A DNA stretch of 64,000 nucleotides, from assembly GCF_001681715.1 (NCBI RefSeq), contig NZ_LNWY01000024.1, positions 62,001-126,000 of the forward strand, written 5' to 3'. The stretch comes from Tritonibacter mobilis (GTDB lineage Bacteria > Pseudomonadota > Alphaproteobacteria > Rhodobacterales > Rhodobacteraceae). Shown here one piece after another: positions 1 through 7,972 of the stretch (positions are counted from its first letter, which is position 1; every line of letters starts with the position of its first letter). Below the pieces are notes generated by a model. It ran no database searches, was not told where the DNA came from, and saw only the letters and a program-made list of their open reading frames with translations. The translations under genes were made by a program, and so were the position numbers.

Positions 1-782
1 GCCACTTGTTCCGCCACCGGGGCGGTCGAGAGCGGGTGTTCTTCGGCAGCAAAGCTCTCCGGATCTTTGAGCGGTACCCATTCGCCGCCAAAATAAACCT
101 CAAGGCCCGAGAATTTGGCCTTATAGCCCATCTTCTGGCTGCCGGGCACCCAATAGCCCAGATAGACATAAGGCAGGCCCGCCTCGCGCGCGATCTCGAT
201 ATGATCAAGCACCATGAAGGTGCCAAGCGAGTTCTGCGGCAAATCCGGTGTGTAGAAGGAATAGACCATGCTCAGACCGTCCTCAAGCACATCGGTGAGC
301 GCCACGGCGGTCAGCGCATTGGTCTCCGGGTCGGTGTATTCCACCACCCGTGTACGGATCGGGGTTTCCTCGACCATGGCCGCATATTCAAACACATCCA
401 TATCCGCCATGCCGCCATCGGCGTGGCGCTGGTCCAGATAGTCGCGAAACAGCGCGTATTGATCCTCTGTCGCCCAAGGGGACGTGGCGCGGCGCTCCAG
501 ATGGCGGCTGCGGTTCAGGGTCTTGCGCTGGCTGCGGGTGGGAGTGAACTCTGCCACATTGATCCGGGCCGACATGCAGGCGGAGCAATCAGAGCAGGAC
601 GGCCGATAGAGGACATTCTGCGAGCGCCGGAAGCCTTGCTGGCTCAGGGAGTTGTTCAACTGCTCCACCCCATCGCCCTGCAATGATGTGAACAGCTTTC
701 GCTCCATGCGCCCTTCGAGATAGGGGCAGGGCTGCGGCGCAGTCACGTAAAACTGAGGAGCAATGGGAAGCGTGTGGCGCAT
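1..782 (-). CDS. bpt: Aspartate/glutamate leucyltransferase (Bpt), 3' end cut off
   Basis: This cytoplasmic enzyme moves leucine from Leu-tRNA onto proteins that begin with Asp or Glu, marking them for ClpS/ClpAP degradation (bacterial N-end rule). Read on the minus strand from ATG at 782, the frame stays open to base 1, giving about 260 codons of a family usually near 270-280, so only the last few residues are missing. The family's cysteines are visible: Cys19 in PCPYLEGR and Cys63, Cys66 and Cys69 in [32 protein letters not shown] near residues 207-222 is the conserved transferase motif. Frame and family are clear. The start is the first ATG and has no strong ribosome site. Confidence 0.95.
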   Translation of the reverse strand, partial: MRHTLPIAPQFYVTAPQPCPYLEGRMERKLFTSLQGDGVEQLNNSLSQQGFRRSQNVLYRPSCSDCSACMSARINVAEFTPTRSQRKTLNRSRHLERRATSPWATEDQYALFRDYLDQRHADGGMADMDVFEYAAMVEETPIRTRVVEYTDPETNALTAVALTDVLEDGLSMVYSFYTPDLPQNSLGTFMVLDHIEIAREAGLPYVYLGYWVPGSQKMGYKAKFSGLEVYFGGEWVPLKDPESFAAEEHPLSTAPVAEQV

Positions 783-816
783 ATGTGGGGTCAGCGGCTC
801 TCATTAAAGACGTGAA

Positions 817-839
817 GGACCGTCCAGTGCAGACGGTCC
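817..839. other. Hairpin in the bpt leader
   Basis: GGACCGTC and GACGGTCC form a perfect 8-bp stem with a 7-base loop. It lies between the RDD gene and bpt, both on the minus strand, about 35 bases upstream of the bpt start. No T-run follows on either strand, so it could be a weak terminator, an RNA-stability element or a leader structure. Confidence 0.4.
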
Positions 840-935
840 GACATCAATGTGGTTTGATCTTTGATGATAACAACCGCCCCGTGGCTGACAAGCCTCCATG
901 TGCAAATTGGATTAACGCGGCTGTGCGTCGGGATG

Positions 936-957
936 GCGGCGCGCTTATGCGCGCCGC
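936..957. other. Hairpin spanning the RDD gene stop codon
   Basis: GCGGCGCGC and GCGCGCCGC pair around a 4-base TTAT loop that contains the stop codon of the RDD gene. The 9-bp G+C stem is likely to protect or end the RDD transcript, but it lacks a T-run. Confidence 0.4.
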
Positions 958-1376
958 TTTAGCATCACGGTGCCAAGCATATGGTCGCTCAGACCTTGAC
1001 CGCGTGCAGTGGTCAGCATCAACAGGATCGAGATGATTTGCAGGATCGGCACCGCCATGGAGACCGTATAGCCAACCGTGTGCAACAGGGCGCTGCCGCC
1101 GTCCAGTCGCGCGCCGGAGTGTTCGCGCAGCTCAATACCGCAAAAGCGCATACCCAATGTGGCGGAGCCATTGGCCAGTGTCGCAACCCGGTAGATGAAG
1201 CCAACGGTCAGATAGAGCATGGGCCAGACCAGAAGGCCGAGAAAGGCCGTGAAGGGCACGATCACCGCCGCGATGGCAAAGATCAACACAGTGTCGATCA
1301 GGAAGGCAAACAGGCGTTTGGCGGTGACACCAGAGTAAAACTCGGCCTGCATGTCTGGATCGGGGAGGGCGGTCAT
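945..1376 (-). CDS. RDD-family integral membrane protein
   Basis: This 143-residue protein has the RDD-family layout. A short N-terminal tail leads into GVTAKRLFAFLIDTVLIF, with the R..D arrangement at the start of the first membrane helix. A second helix runs near residues 45-65 (LLVWPMLYLTVGFIYR), then TLGMRFCGIELRE, and a third helix sits near 100-125 (SMAVPILQIISILLML). The biochemical role of RDD proteins is poorly known; some have been linked to ion or solute transport. It sits 77 bases after the DUF2852 gene on the same strand, with a strong terminator between them, so it probably has its own promoter or relies on readthrough. Confidence 0.85.
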   Translation of the reverse strand: MTALPDPDMQAEFYSGVTAKRLFAFLIDTVLIFAIAAVIVPFTAFLGLLVWPMLYLTVGFIYRVATLANGSATLGMRFCGIELREHSGARLDGGSALLHTVGYTVSMAVPILQIISILLMLTTARGQGLSDHMLGTVMLKRRA

Positions 1377-1419
1377 TCGGGGCTCCTGCGGGGTTGTCGA
1401 TAATATCTCAAAATAGGGA

Positions 1420-1445
1420 CTCTGCCCGGAGTGAGCCGGGCAGAG
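1420..1445 (-). terminator. Terminator after the DUF2852 gene
   Basis: CTCTGCCCGG and CCGGGCAGAG form a perfect 10-bp stem with a 6-base loop, 9 bases past the DUF2852 stop. On the minus strand it is followed by TCCCTATTTTG, a weak U-tract. Confidence 0.6.
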
Positions 1446-1453
1446 AAGGAGTC

Positions 1454-1903
1454 TTAGGCCTGAGACGGACGCGGGGCGTCTTCGTCTGCTTCGTCTTCGC
1501 CCTCATCGGGGCGGGTGGCGCGCTCGTCCATGAACTGGTCGAACTCTGCCTTGTCCTTGGCGGCGCGCAGCCGGGCGAGGAATGCCTCAAAGTCGGTCTG
1601 TTCCTGCTCCAGACGCGCCAGCGTGTCGGCCTTATAGGCGTCAAAGGCGCTGTTACCACTGGATTTCATGGCGTGAAAGCCACGATGCATATGGGTCGAA
1701 CGGCGGCGGCAGGAGGATTTGAACATTCGTTTGCTCCAGATCATATAGGCGAGGATTGCAAGACCGACAGGCCAGAAGAAAATGAAGCCAAGGACCATTG
1801 TCGCGATCCATGCGCCTTTTCCTTTTGAGTCGAGCCAGGCTTCGCTTTTGGCAAGCCACCCCTGATGCGGGGTCGGCGGCAGGTTGGTCGTGTAACTTGT
1901 CAT
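1454..1903 (-). CDS. DUF2852 membrane-anchored protein
   Basis: This 149-residue protein has one clear membrane helix near residues 31-53 (WIATMVLGFIFFWPVGLAILAYMIW). A basic stretch rich in Arg and His follows (KRMFKSSCRRRSTHMHRG), and the charged C-terminal half is likely helical, ending in an acidic tail (PDEGEDEADEDAP). The layout matches the DUF2852 family common in alphaproteobacteria, whose function is unknown. I chose ATG at 1903 over the in-frame GTG at 1915 because GGAG lies six bases before the ATG. It stands alone with its own terminator. Confidence 0.8.
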   Translation of the reverse strand: MTSYTTNLPPTPHQGWLAKSEAWLDSKGKGAWIATMVLGFIFFWPVGLAILAYMIWSKRMFKSSCRRRSTHMHRGFHAMKSSGNSAFDAYKADTLARLEQEQTDFEAFLARLRAAKDKAEFDQFMDERATRPDEGEDEADEDAPRPSQA

Positions 1904-2194
1904 CAGGTTCTCCACGGCGTTGGGGTGAATGTGAACTTCATTTACATTACCGATATGTGCAGCAGGAGATCGCCCTTCAAGGGCGTATGTAAATGTTTTT
2001 CACATTTACTTATGAAGGCATTGATTTTTTGGGGATAATCTCTGATGGTGGCTCGTTTTTTGTGAGGTTTTATCGGGTAAATGCAACCATGCGCGCCCCA
2101 TTGCTTGCGCCGAGGACACCATATGAAGGGCACCATATGAAGGATTGAGCAAAAGGTGCAGGGTGCGGCCACGCTCCCAAAACCATGTGTACTC

Positions 2195-2228
2195 AAAAAA
2201 CGCCCGGTGGCCCGGTTCATTCCGGGCG
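2195..2228 (-). terminator. Minus-strand rho-independent terminator in the glnE upstream gap
   Basis: CGCCCGG and CCGGGCG form a 7-bp stem with an inner CCCGG/CCGGG pairing. On the minus strand the stem is followed directly by six T residues, the classic intrinsic terminator form. No annotated gene ends here, so it may end a small RNA transcribed leftwards from the 2230-2480 region. Confidence 0.5.
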
Positions 2229-2337
2229 CCCGTCAGAGCGGGTCTGAACGGGCGGGCAACTCATTACCTGCATCACTCGGTCCCCGAAACGGGAACGTGA
2301 CCACGAAATAATGTTATCGCAGTTTTGCGATTTGTGG

Positions 2338-2381
2338 AAGGTCTGAAATGGTAAGCGCCGTCACCATTTGTTTCAGACCTT
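2338..2381. promoter_or_regulatory. Large inverted repeat upstream of glnE
   Basis: Arms AAGGTCTGAAA (2338-2348) and TTTCAGACCTT (2371-2381) are perfect 11-base complements, with an additional inner TGGT/ACCA pairing. The repeat sits 100 bases before the chosen glnE ATG. It could be an operator for a dimeric regulator or a stem in a 5' leader or small RNA. Confidence 0.45.
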
Positions 2382-2480
2382 ACCGATTTTTGGGCCGTGC
2401 CGAAGAATTCCACCGGAACAGAGGCGGTTGCGCGGTGTTTGGGGATTGACGCCCAAGGGCGGGGGTCACAGTCTCGCGCC

Positions 2481-5297
2481 ATGTCTCATTCGCTTCAGGT
2501 TCACCGCTGCCCGCGCCCTTATGATTCCTCGATCAGCACCGAGGTGTTGTCTGATCATGGCCATCTGCCTTCCGAGTGGCAGGCACTGCTGGGCGGCACG
2601 GCGGGCAGTAGCCCTTATCTGCAAACCTTGATCCGCTCCGAGCGGAACTGGATCGAGGCGGCCCTGTCCGATCCCGAAGGCGCGCGCGACGCGGTGTTTC
2701 AAACCTGCCGCGCCTCTGCCCCGGATCAGGTGAAATCCGTGCTGCGCGCAGGCAAACGCCGGATCGCGCTGCTTTGTGCATTATGCGATCTTTCGGGCCA
2801 TTGGCCGCTCGAAGAGGTCACCGGCACGCTCACCCGGTTTGGCGAGTTAGCGGTGGATGTGGCGCTGAAGGCGGAAATCGCGCTGCTGATCAAACGGCGC
2901 AAGCTGCCGGGGATGAGCGAAGACGACATCGCCACCGCAGGCGGGATGAGCGTCTTTGCCATGGGCAAGATGGGCGCCTATGAGCTGAACTACAGCTCTG
3001 ACATCGACCTCATCTGCCTCTTTGATGAAACCCGGTTTGAACGGGATGACTTCCTTGAGGCCCGTCAGGCCATGGTACGCGCCACCCGCAATATGAGCGC
3101 GGCGCTGAATGACCGCACCGCCGAGGGCTATGTCTTTCGCACCGATCTCAGGCTGCGCCCGGACCCGTCGGTGACGCCAGTGGCGCTGGCGATGGCGGCG
3201 GCGGAACAGTATTACGAGAGCCTTGGCCGCACTTGGGAGCGGGCCGCCTATATCAAGGCGCGCAGCTGTGCGGGGGATATCGCGGCGGGCGAGAAGTTCC
3301 TCAAGACGCTGACGCCGTTCGTGTGGCGGCGGCATCTGGATTTCGCCGCCATTGAAGACGCCCACAACATGCGCCTGCGCATCCGCGAGAACAAAGGCAC
3401 CGGTGGCCCGATCACGGTTCTGGGGCACGATATGAAGCTCGGGCGCGGCGGCATTCGCGAGATTGAGTTCTTCACCCAGACCCGCCAGCTCATTGCCGGG
3501 GGGCGCGATCCGTCGCTGCGGGTGCGTGGCACGGTCGAGGGGTTGCAGGCGCTATCGCGCGCCGAGTGGATCTCGGCGGAGGTGTCCGACACGCTGGCGC
3601 GTCACTACCGCGACCACCGCGAGATCGAGCATCGCATCCAGATGGTCCATGACGCCCAGACCCACCGCATGCCCACCTCCGAGGAAGGTCTGTCGCGCGT
3701 GGCCTGCCTGATGGACGTGGAGCCGGAGGCCTTTCTTGCGGATCTGCGCGCACGGCTGGAAGAGGTGCACCGTCTGACCGAGGATTTCTTTGCGCCCGGC
3801 ACCAGCGCCAAACCGGCAGAGCCGCTGCCGGAGGATCTCGACCAATTGGTGATTGCGCGCTGGCCCAGCTATCCGGCGCTGCGTTCGGATCGCGGTGCGC
3901 GGATTTTTGAACGTCTGAAACCAGAACTGCTGAGCCGCCTGTCGCGCACCGCCAACCCGGGCGAAGCGCTTTTGGCGCTGGATGGGTTTCTGGCCGGGAT
4001 GCCCGCCGGGGTGCAGTTGTTTTCCCTCTTTGAGGCCAACCCGCAACTGATTGATCTGCTGGTCGATATTGTTGGCACCTCGCCCGCGCTCGCCAATTAC
4101 CTGTCACGCAATTCTTCGGTGTTTGACGCGGTGCTGGATGGCGGCTTTTTTGCCGACTGGCCCGGACGTGACGCGCTGATTGCGGAACTCAGGGAGGCAT
4201 TGGACAGTGAAAGCGACTATGAACGCCAGCTTGACCTGACCCGACGCTGGCACCGTGAATGGCACTTTCGCACCGGGGTGCATCACCTGCGCGGTCTGAT
4301 CGATGCCGACACCGCCGGTCAGCACTATGCGGATATTGCAGATGCGGTGATCATTGGCTTGCTCCCCAAGGTTACAGCGCAATTTGCCGCCAAACACGGG
4401 CCGATGCCGGGGCGCGGCTGCGTGATCCTCGGGATGGGGTCGCTGGGGGCAGGGCGGCTCACGGCGAGCTCGGATCTGGATCTGATCATGATCTACGACC
4501 CGCTTGATGATGAAATGTCCGATGGCAAACGCCCGCTGGCGGTGCGCCCCTATTATGCCCGCCTCACTCAGGCGATGGTGACTGCCCTGACCGCGCCCAT
4601 GGCGGAGGGGCGTCTCTACGAGGTGGACATGCGGCTGCGCCCCTCTGGCAATCAGGGGCCGGTGGCCACGAGTTGGCAGAGCTTCACCCAGTATCAGGAG
4701 AACGACGCCTGGGTCTGGGAGCATCTGGCGTTGACACGGGCGCGTGTGGTGGCCGGAGAGGACACACTCGCGCGGGATCTGGAGAAATTCCGCTGCGATT
4801 TCCTCGCCCGTCCGCGGGACCGAAGGGTGGTGCTGCAAGAGGTGGCCGAGATGCGCCGCAGGCTTGCGGCTGCAAAATCACCCGATGGGCCGTGGGACGC
4901 GAAAACCGGGCCGGGCCGGATGCTCGATATTGAACTGGCAGCACAGGCGGGAACGCTCTTGGCCGGGCAACCCACACGCTCGGTCGTTGATGGTCTGATG
5001 GCCGGTGTCGCCAGCGGTTGGTTAAGTGACGCGCAGGCGCAAAACCTGCGCGCGGCCTATGATCTATATTGGTCCGTACAAAGTGCTGCGCGGCTGATTG
5101 CGGGCAAAGGGTCAGATGGCGCGGTGCGCGGTGAGGGAGGGGCGGCCTTCCTGCAGCGCAGCACCGGCTTTGACGGTATCGCCAGCCTGCAACAGGCGCT
5201 TGAACACGCCTATGCACAGGCCGCAGATTGCATCGACACAGCCATTGGCCCAGAGGCTGAGATGAAGGACGAAAATGATGACGAAACCCTCAGCTGA
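2481..5297 (+). CDS. glnE: Bifunctional glutamine synthetase adenylyltransferase/deadenylase
   Basis: GlnE adds AMP to, or removes it from, glutamine synthetase in response to PII, and so sets nitrogen assimilation. The 938-residue product has the expected two nucleotidyltransferase domains. The deadenylase domain carries AMGKMGAYELNYSSDIDL near residues 160-180. The adenylylase domain carries GMGSLGAGRLTASSDLDL near 650-670, with Ser where many homologues have Lys. A linker and helical PII-response region lie between them. An in-frame GTG at 2397 would add 28 residues, but the family usually starts close to the ATG at 2481 (sequence CPRPYD follows soon after), so I chose that ATG. Neither start has a strong ribosome site. 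The 3' end overlaps the next gene by 23 bases. Confidence 0.93.
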   Translation: MSHSLQVHRCPRPYDSSISTEVLSDHGHLPSEWQALLGGTAGSSPYLQTLIRSERNWIEAALSDPEGARDAVFQTCRASAPDQVKSVLRAGKRRIALLCALCDLSGHWPLEEVTGTLTRFGELAVDVALKAEIALLIKRRKLPGMSEDDIATAGGMSVFAMGKMGAYELNYSSDIDLICLFDETRFERDDFLEARQAMVRATRNMSAALNDRTAEGYVFRTDLRLRPDPSVTPVALAMAAAEQYYESLGRTWERAAYIKARSCAGDIAAGEKFLKTLTPFVWRRHLDFAAIEDAHNMRLRIRENKGTGGPITVLGHDMKLGRGGIREIEFFTQTRQLIAGGRDPSLRVRGTVEGLQALSRAEWISAEVSDTLARHYRDHREIEHRIQMVHDAQTHRMPTSEEGLSRVACLMDVEPEAFLADLRARLEEVHRLTEDFFAPGTSAKPAEPLPEDLDQLVIARWPSYPALRSDRGARIFERLKPELLSRLSRTANPGEALLALDGFLAGMPAGVQLFSLFEANPQLIDLLVDIVGTSPALANYLSRNSSVFDAVLDGGFFADWPGRDALIAELREALDSESDYERQLDLTRRWHREWHFRTGVHHLRGLIDADTAGQHYADIADAVIIGLLPKVTAQFAAKHGPMPGRGCVILGMGSLGAGRLTASSDLDLIMIYDPLDDEMSDGKRPLAVRPYYARLTQAMVTALTAPMAEGRLYEVDMRLRPSGNQGPVATSWQSFTQYQENDAWVWEHLALTRARVVAGEDTLARDLEKFRCDFLARPRDRRVVLQEVAEMRRRLAAAKSPDGPWDAKTGPGRMLDIELAAQAGTLLAGQPTRSVVDGLMAGVASGWLSDAQAQNLRAAYDLYWSVQSAARLIAGKGSDGAVRGEGGAAFLQRSTGFDGIASLQQALEHAYAQAADCIDTAIGPEAEMKDENDDETLS

Positions 5298-5613
5298 GAC
5301 CGCATCTCTGGACCCCAAGGGGTTGGTTCGCGAGGCCTACCGGATAGAGGGGCTCGATGCCTCGCAATGCCGGAGCATCTTTCTGGATTGGGCACTTTCT
5401 GCGCCGATGGATTTTGACACCGATGCGGCGCTTTCAACGCTCTTGGCGCAATACGGGCCGCAGTTTCCCGACCATCCGATGACGCAGGTGTTGCGGGATG
5501 GCCTGAGCGGTGCTGTACGGCCCAAGCGGCGCGGTGGCTGGCGCTCGCGCGAGCGCGCACCGTTGACGGATCTTGGTTCTGGGCAAAACTCTGGACAAAA
5601 CGGCGAGAGCTGA
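5275..5613 (+). CDS. Small protein of unknown function overlapping glnE
   Basis: This 112-residue soluble protein has no signal peptide or membrane helix. The N-terminal two thirds look helical (GLVREAYRIEGLDASQCRSIFLDW, then a segment with FPDHPMTQVLRDGL). The tail is basic and low in complexity (RPKRRGGWRSRERA) and ends in Gln, Asn, Ser and Gly. The start lies inside the end of glnE, so it is probably translated from the same message. I do not recognise the family, though small glnE-linked proteins of this size occur in Rhodobacterales. Composition and frame usage fit a real gene. A second ATG follows immediately (5278). Confidence 0.7.
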   Translation: MMTKPSAETASLDPKGLVREAYRIEGLDASQCRSIFLDWALSAPMDFDTDAALSTLLAQYGPQFPDHPMTQVLRDGLSGAVRPKRRGGWRSRERAPLTDLGSGQNSGQNGES

Positions 5614-5818
5614 TCCAATCCCAACAGGCGGAATGGCTGCCTCTCGCCAAGATCTGCTGCGCCATACCGCGGCGTGGCCCCGTGATTGAGCACGCGCCCT
5701 CAAACATAGTTAACAACTCCTTAAAATGTACGCATCGCGCCAGATTTCCGCCCTGTTTCGCGCTCAGAAGGACAGTGTAAACAGTGCGGGCCTATCGTGC
5801 CCCCAAAAGGAGGTTATC

Positions 5819-5959
5819 GTGCGTATCACATCTGTCGTTGCAGTTGGCATTCTGGGATTAATCCTGACCGCTTGTACCGCAACGGATCAACCCACGCGAA
5901 ACGCATTTTCTGAACCACTGACCTATATCGCACCTGCGATTGCTCCGTTTCCGGGGTAA
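5819..5959 (+). CDS. 46-residue lipoprotein
   Basis: A strong ribosome site AAGGAGG precedes a GTG start at 5819. The product is MRITSVVAVGILGLILTAC followed by a 27-residue mature part containing TATDQPTRN and ending in PFPG. The hydrophobic segment ending in LTAC is a lipobox, so the Cys at residue 19 should be lipidated and the peptide anchored in a membrane. An upstream in-frame ATG at 5726 would bury the signal sequence and is rejected. Its role is unknown; it resembles the many tiny lipoproteins of alphaproteobacteria. Confidence 0.7.
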   Translation: MRITSVVAVGILGLILTACTATDQPTRNAFSEPLTYIAPAIAPFPG

Positions 5960-5999
5960 TCCTTGCGCAGGCCGAATGGCGCGACTGACAGCTGAACCT

Positions 6000-6031
6000 G
6001 CCACGCCCGGCATCCCGTCCGACGGCGTGGC
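6000..6031 (+). terminator. Hairpin after the small lipoprotein gene
   Basis: GCCACGCC and GGCGTGGC form a perfect 8-bp stem 40 bases past the lipoprotein stop, with a 16-base loop. Only GACATTTG follows, so it is a weak terminator candidate. Confidence 0.35.
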
Positions 6032-6109
6032 GACATTTGTGGTGAAATCATCGCCGCGCGCCTTCGTTTTCTCACTTGGGGCGGGCAGGGACTCGGGGTA
6101 TGTGGAGCC

Positions 6110-7327
6110 ATGACAGATGCATCCCTGACCCCGCCCACACGCCCGCGCGTGAAGATGAAGCCCAAATCCAATGCCCGCGCCATCCGCCACGGCTTTCCTT
6201 GGGTCTATGCCAACGAACTGGTGACCGACCGGCGCACCAAGAAACTCGCGCCCGGCAGCCTCGCGGTGCTGGAGGACGAGGCGGGCCGCAGCCTTGGGCT
6301 GGTGGCCGTAAACCCCGAAAGCAAGATCATCGCCCGGATGCTGGACCGCAACCCGGAGGCGCAGATTGATGTGGCGTGGTGTGCCGCGCGCCTGTCGCGG
6401 GCGCAGGAGTTGCGCGCCCAGCTCTACGATGCGCCGTTCTATCGTCTGGTGCACGCCGAAGCCGATGGGTTGCCCGGCGTGGTGATCGACCGTTTTGGCG
6501 ACACATGCGTGATGCAACCCAATGCGGCTTGGGCAGAGGCCCATCTGGAGGCTTTGACGCAGGCGCTGGGCGAGGTCACTGGCTGCACGGTGATCCTGAA
6601 AAACGCCTCCGGGCGCACCCGTGGGCTTGAGGGGCTGGACGATCAAAATGCGGTGCTGAAAGGCGCGGCCCCCGAGGCACCGGTGCCGGTGGTGATGAAT
6701 GGCGCCACCTATATGGCGGATCTGACCGGCGGGCAGAAGACCGGCCTGTTTTATGACCAGCGCGACAACCACGCCTTTGCCGCGCGTCTGGTGGCGCCGG
6801 GCGCACGGGTGCTGGATGTGTTCTCCCACGTGGGGGGCTTTGGTCTGGCGATGCTGGCGGCGGGCGCGGGGCATGCGACCTGCGTCGACGGTTCTGCTGC
6901 CGCGCTTGATCTTGCGACAGCGGGCGCCGCGGCCTCCGGCCACGGCGACAGGTTTGAAGCCCGTCAAGGCGATGCCTTTGACGTGCTGGCGGCACTTGGC
7001 GCGGAGGGCGCGCAATTTGATGTGGTGGTCTGTGATCCACCCGCATTTGCGCCCTCAAAACAAGCGCTTGAGGCGGGGTTGCGCGCCTATGAGCGGGTGG
7101 CAAAGCTGGCGGCCCCCTTGGTGAAGCCCGGCGGATATTTGGGTCTGTGTTCCTGCTCCCATGCGGCGGATCTGACCCGGTTCCGCAATGCTTCGGCACG
7201 CGGGATCGGCAAGGGCGGGCGGCGTGGGCAGCTGCTCCACACGGGCTATGCGGGCGCGGATCATCCGCAGATGCCGCAGCTGGCCGAGAGCGGCTATCTG
7301 AAGGCCGTGTTCTTCCGTCTCGATTGA
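6110..7327 (+). CDS. RlmI-family 23S rRNA cytosine-C5 methyltransferase
   Basis: This 405-residue SAM-dependent methyltransferase has an N-terminal PUA RNA-binding domain (about residues 14-85, from KSNARAIRHGFPWVYANEL). A short beta-rich linker leads to a Rossmann domain. Motif I reads VLDVFSHVGGFGLAMLAAGA near residue 233, the catalytic-loop motif IV reads CDPPAFAPSK near 307, and CSCSHAADLTRF lies near 347. GGQKTGLFYDQRDNH before motif I is typical of the RlmI/RlmK group, which methylates 23S rRNA. The exact target base cannot be read from the sequence. The PIN gene follows after 10 bases and is probably cotranscribed. Confidence 0.88.
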   Translation: MTDASLTPPTRPRVKMKPKSNARAIRHGFPWVYANELVTDRRTKKLAPGSLAVLEDEAGRSLGLVAVNPESKIIARMLDRNPEAQIDVAWCAARLSRAQELRAQLYDAPFYRLVHAEADGLPGVVIDRFGDTCVMQPNAAWAEAHLEALTQALGEVTGCTVILKNASGRTRGLEGLDDQNAVLKGAAPEAPVPVVMNGATYMADLTGGQKTGLFYDQRDNHAFAARLVAPGARVLDVFSHVGGFGLAMLAAGAGHATCVDGSAAALDLATAGAAASGHGDRFEARQGDAFDVLAALGAEGAQFDVVVCDPPAFAPSKQALEAGLRAYERVAKLAAPLVKPGGYLGLCSCSHAADLTRFRNASARGIGKGGRRGQLLHTGYAGADHPQMPQLAESGYLKAVFFRLD

Positions 7328-7337
7328 GGGCTCACCT

Positions 7338-7880
7338 GTGAAGCTGCTGCTGGATACCTGTGTGCTCTACCCGACGGTGATGCGCGAGATGCTGTTGGGG
7401 GCGGCGCGGGCGGGGCATTTTGTGCCGCTCTGGTCGGCGCGTATTCTGGGCGAGTGGGAACGGGCAGCGGTCAAACTTGGCCCCACCGGTGCGGCGCAGG
7501 CCAAAGCCGAGATCGCGCTGCTGAACGCGGGCTGGCCAAAGGCGGCGGTTGCGGCCAATTCGGGCCATGAGGCGCGTCTGTGGTTGCCGGATGAGAATGA
7601 CATTCACGTGCTTGCTGCTGCGATTGCGGGCCATGCGGATGGCATTGTGACCGTCAACGCAAAGGACTTTCCCCGCCAGACACTGGCGGAGGAGGGGCTG
7701 ACGCGCAGCGCGCCGGATGAACTGCTCTATGACTTTTGGCTGAAAGATCCCCAAGGTATCGAAGCCGTGGGGCAGGCGGTTCTGGCAGAGGCGAACCGGC
7801 TGTCCGGCGAGGTCTGGCAGATGCGGGCGCTGTTGAAAAAGGCGCGCTTGCCACGGGTTGCCAAGGCTTTGGGTCAATAA
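7338..7880 (+). CDS. PIN-domain protein, possible ribonuclease
   Basis: This 180-residue protein begins LLLDTCVLYP, whose Asp6 is the first acidic metal ligand of PIN-fold nucleases. Later acidic residues lie in LGEWERA, LPDENDIHVLAAA and VTVNAKDFPRQTL, in the order expected for a PIN domain (about 1-130). The C-terminal 50 residues are helical. The start is GTG at 7338, ten bases after the methyltransferase stop. No antitoxin-sized gene stands beside it, so a classic VapBC pair is unlikely. Coupling to an rRNA methyltransferase suggests a role in RNA processing, which is inference. Confidence 0.8.
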   Translation: MKLLLDTCVLYPTVMREMLLGAARAGHFVPLWSARILGEWERAAVKLGPTGAAQAKAEIALLNAGWPKAAVAANSGHEARLWLPDENDIHVLAAAIAGHADGIVTVNAKDFPRQTLAEEGLTRSAPDELLYDFWLKDPQGIEAVGQAVLAEANRLSGEVWQMRALLKKARLPRVAKALGQ

Positions 7881-7889
7881 CAAGGCCAC

Positions 7890-7939
7890 GTCCGACCGAG
7901 AGGTCGGACAGCCCCCGACCCTCCCCATGGGAGGGGGCT
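7890..7939. terminator. Double hairpin between convergent genes
   Basis: GTCCGACC-GAGA-GGTCGGAC (7890-7909) is a perfect 8-bp stem. It is followed directly by a second, bulged stem from AGCCCCC (7910) to GGGGGCT (7939) around CCATGG. The pair separates the convergent PIN and oxidoreductase genes and probably ends both transcripts, although no T-run is present. Confidence 0.5.
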
Positions 7940-7972
7940 ATACCCCCACTCAGGCTCGGAGGCGGTCCTTTG

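Larger units (their letters stand above)
1904..2480. other. 577-base gap with regulatory structures, no convincing gene
   Basis: The gap lies between the DUF2852 start and glnE and should hold both divergent promoters. Its first part (1921-2060) is AT-rich. It also contains a minus-strand terminator at 2195-2228, a small hairpin ATCGCA-GTTT-TGCGAT near 2315-2330 and the large inverted repeat at 2338-2381. Open frames of 69 and 92 codons on the minus strand have no ribosome site and no recognisable composition. Confidence 0.6.

Noticed and set aside
1942-2220. 92-codon minus-strand frame in the gap before glnE
   Set aside because: No ribosome site, odd composition, and it overlaps the terminator stem at 2195-2228.
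2397-2480. 28-codon N-terminal extension of glnE from a GTG
   Set aside because: The family usually begins near the CPRP motif just after ATG 2481, and the extension shows no conserved composition. It cannot be fully excluded.
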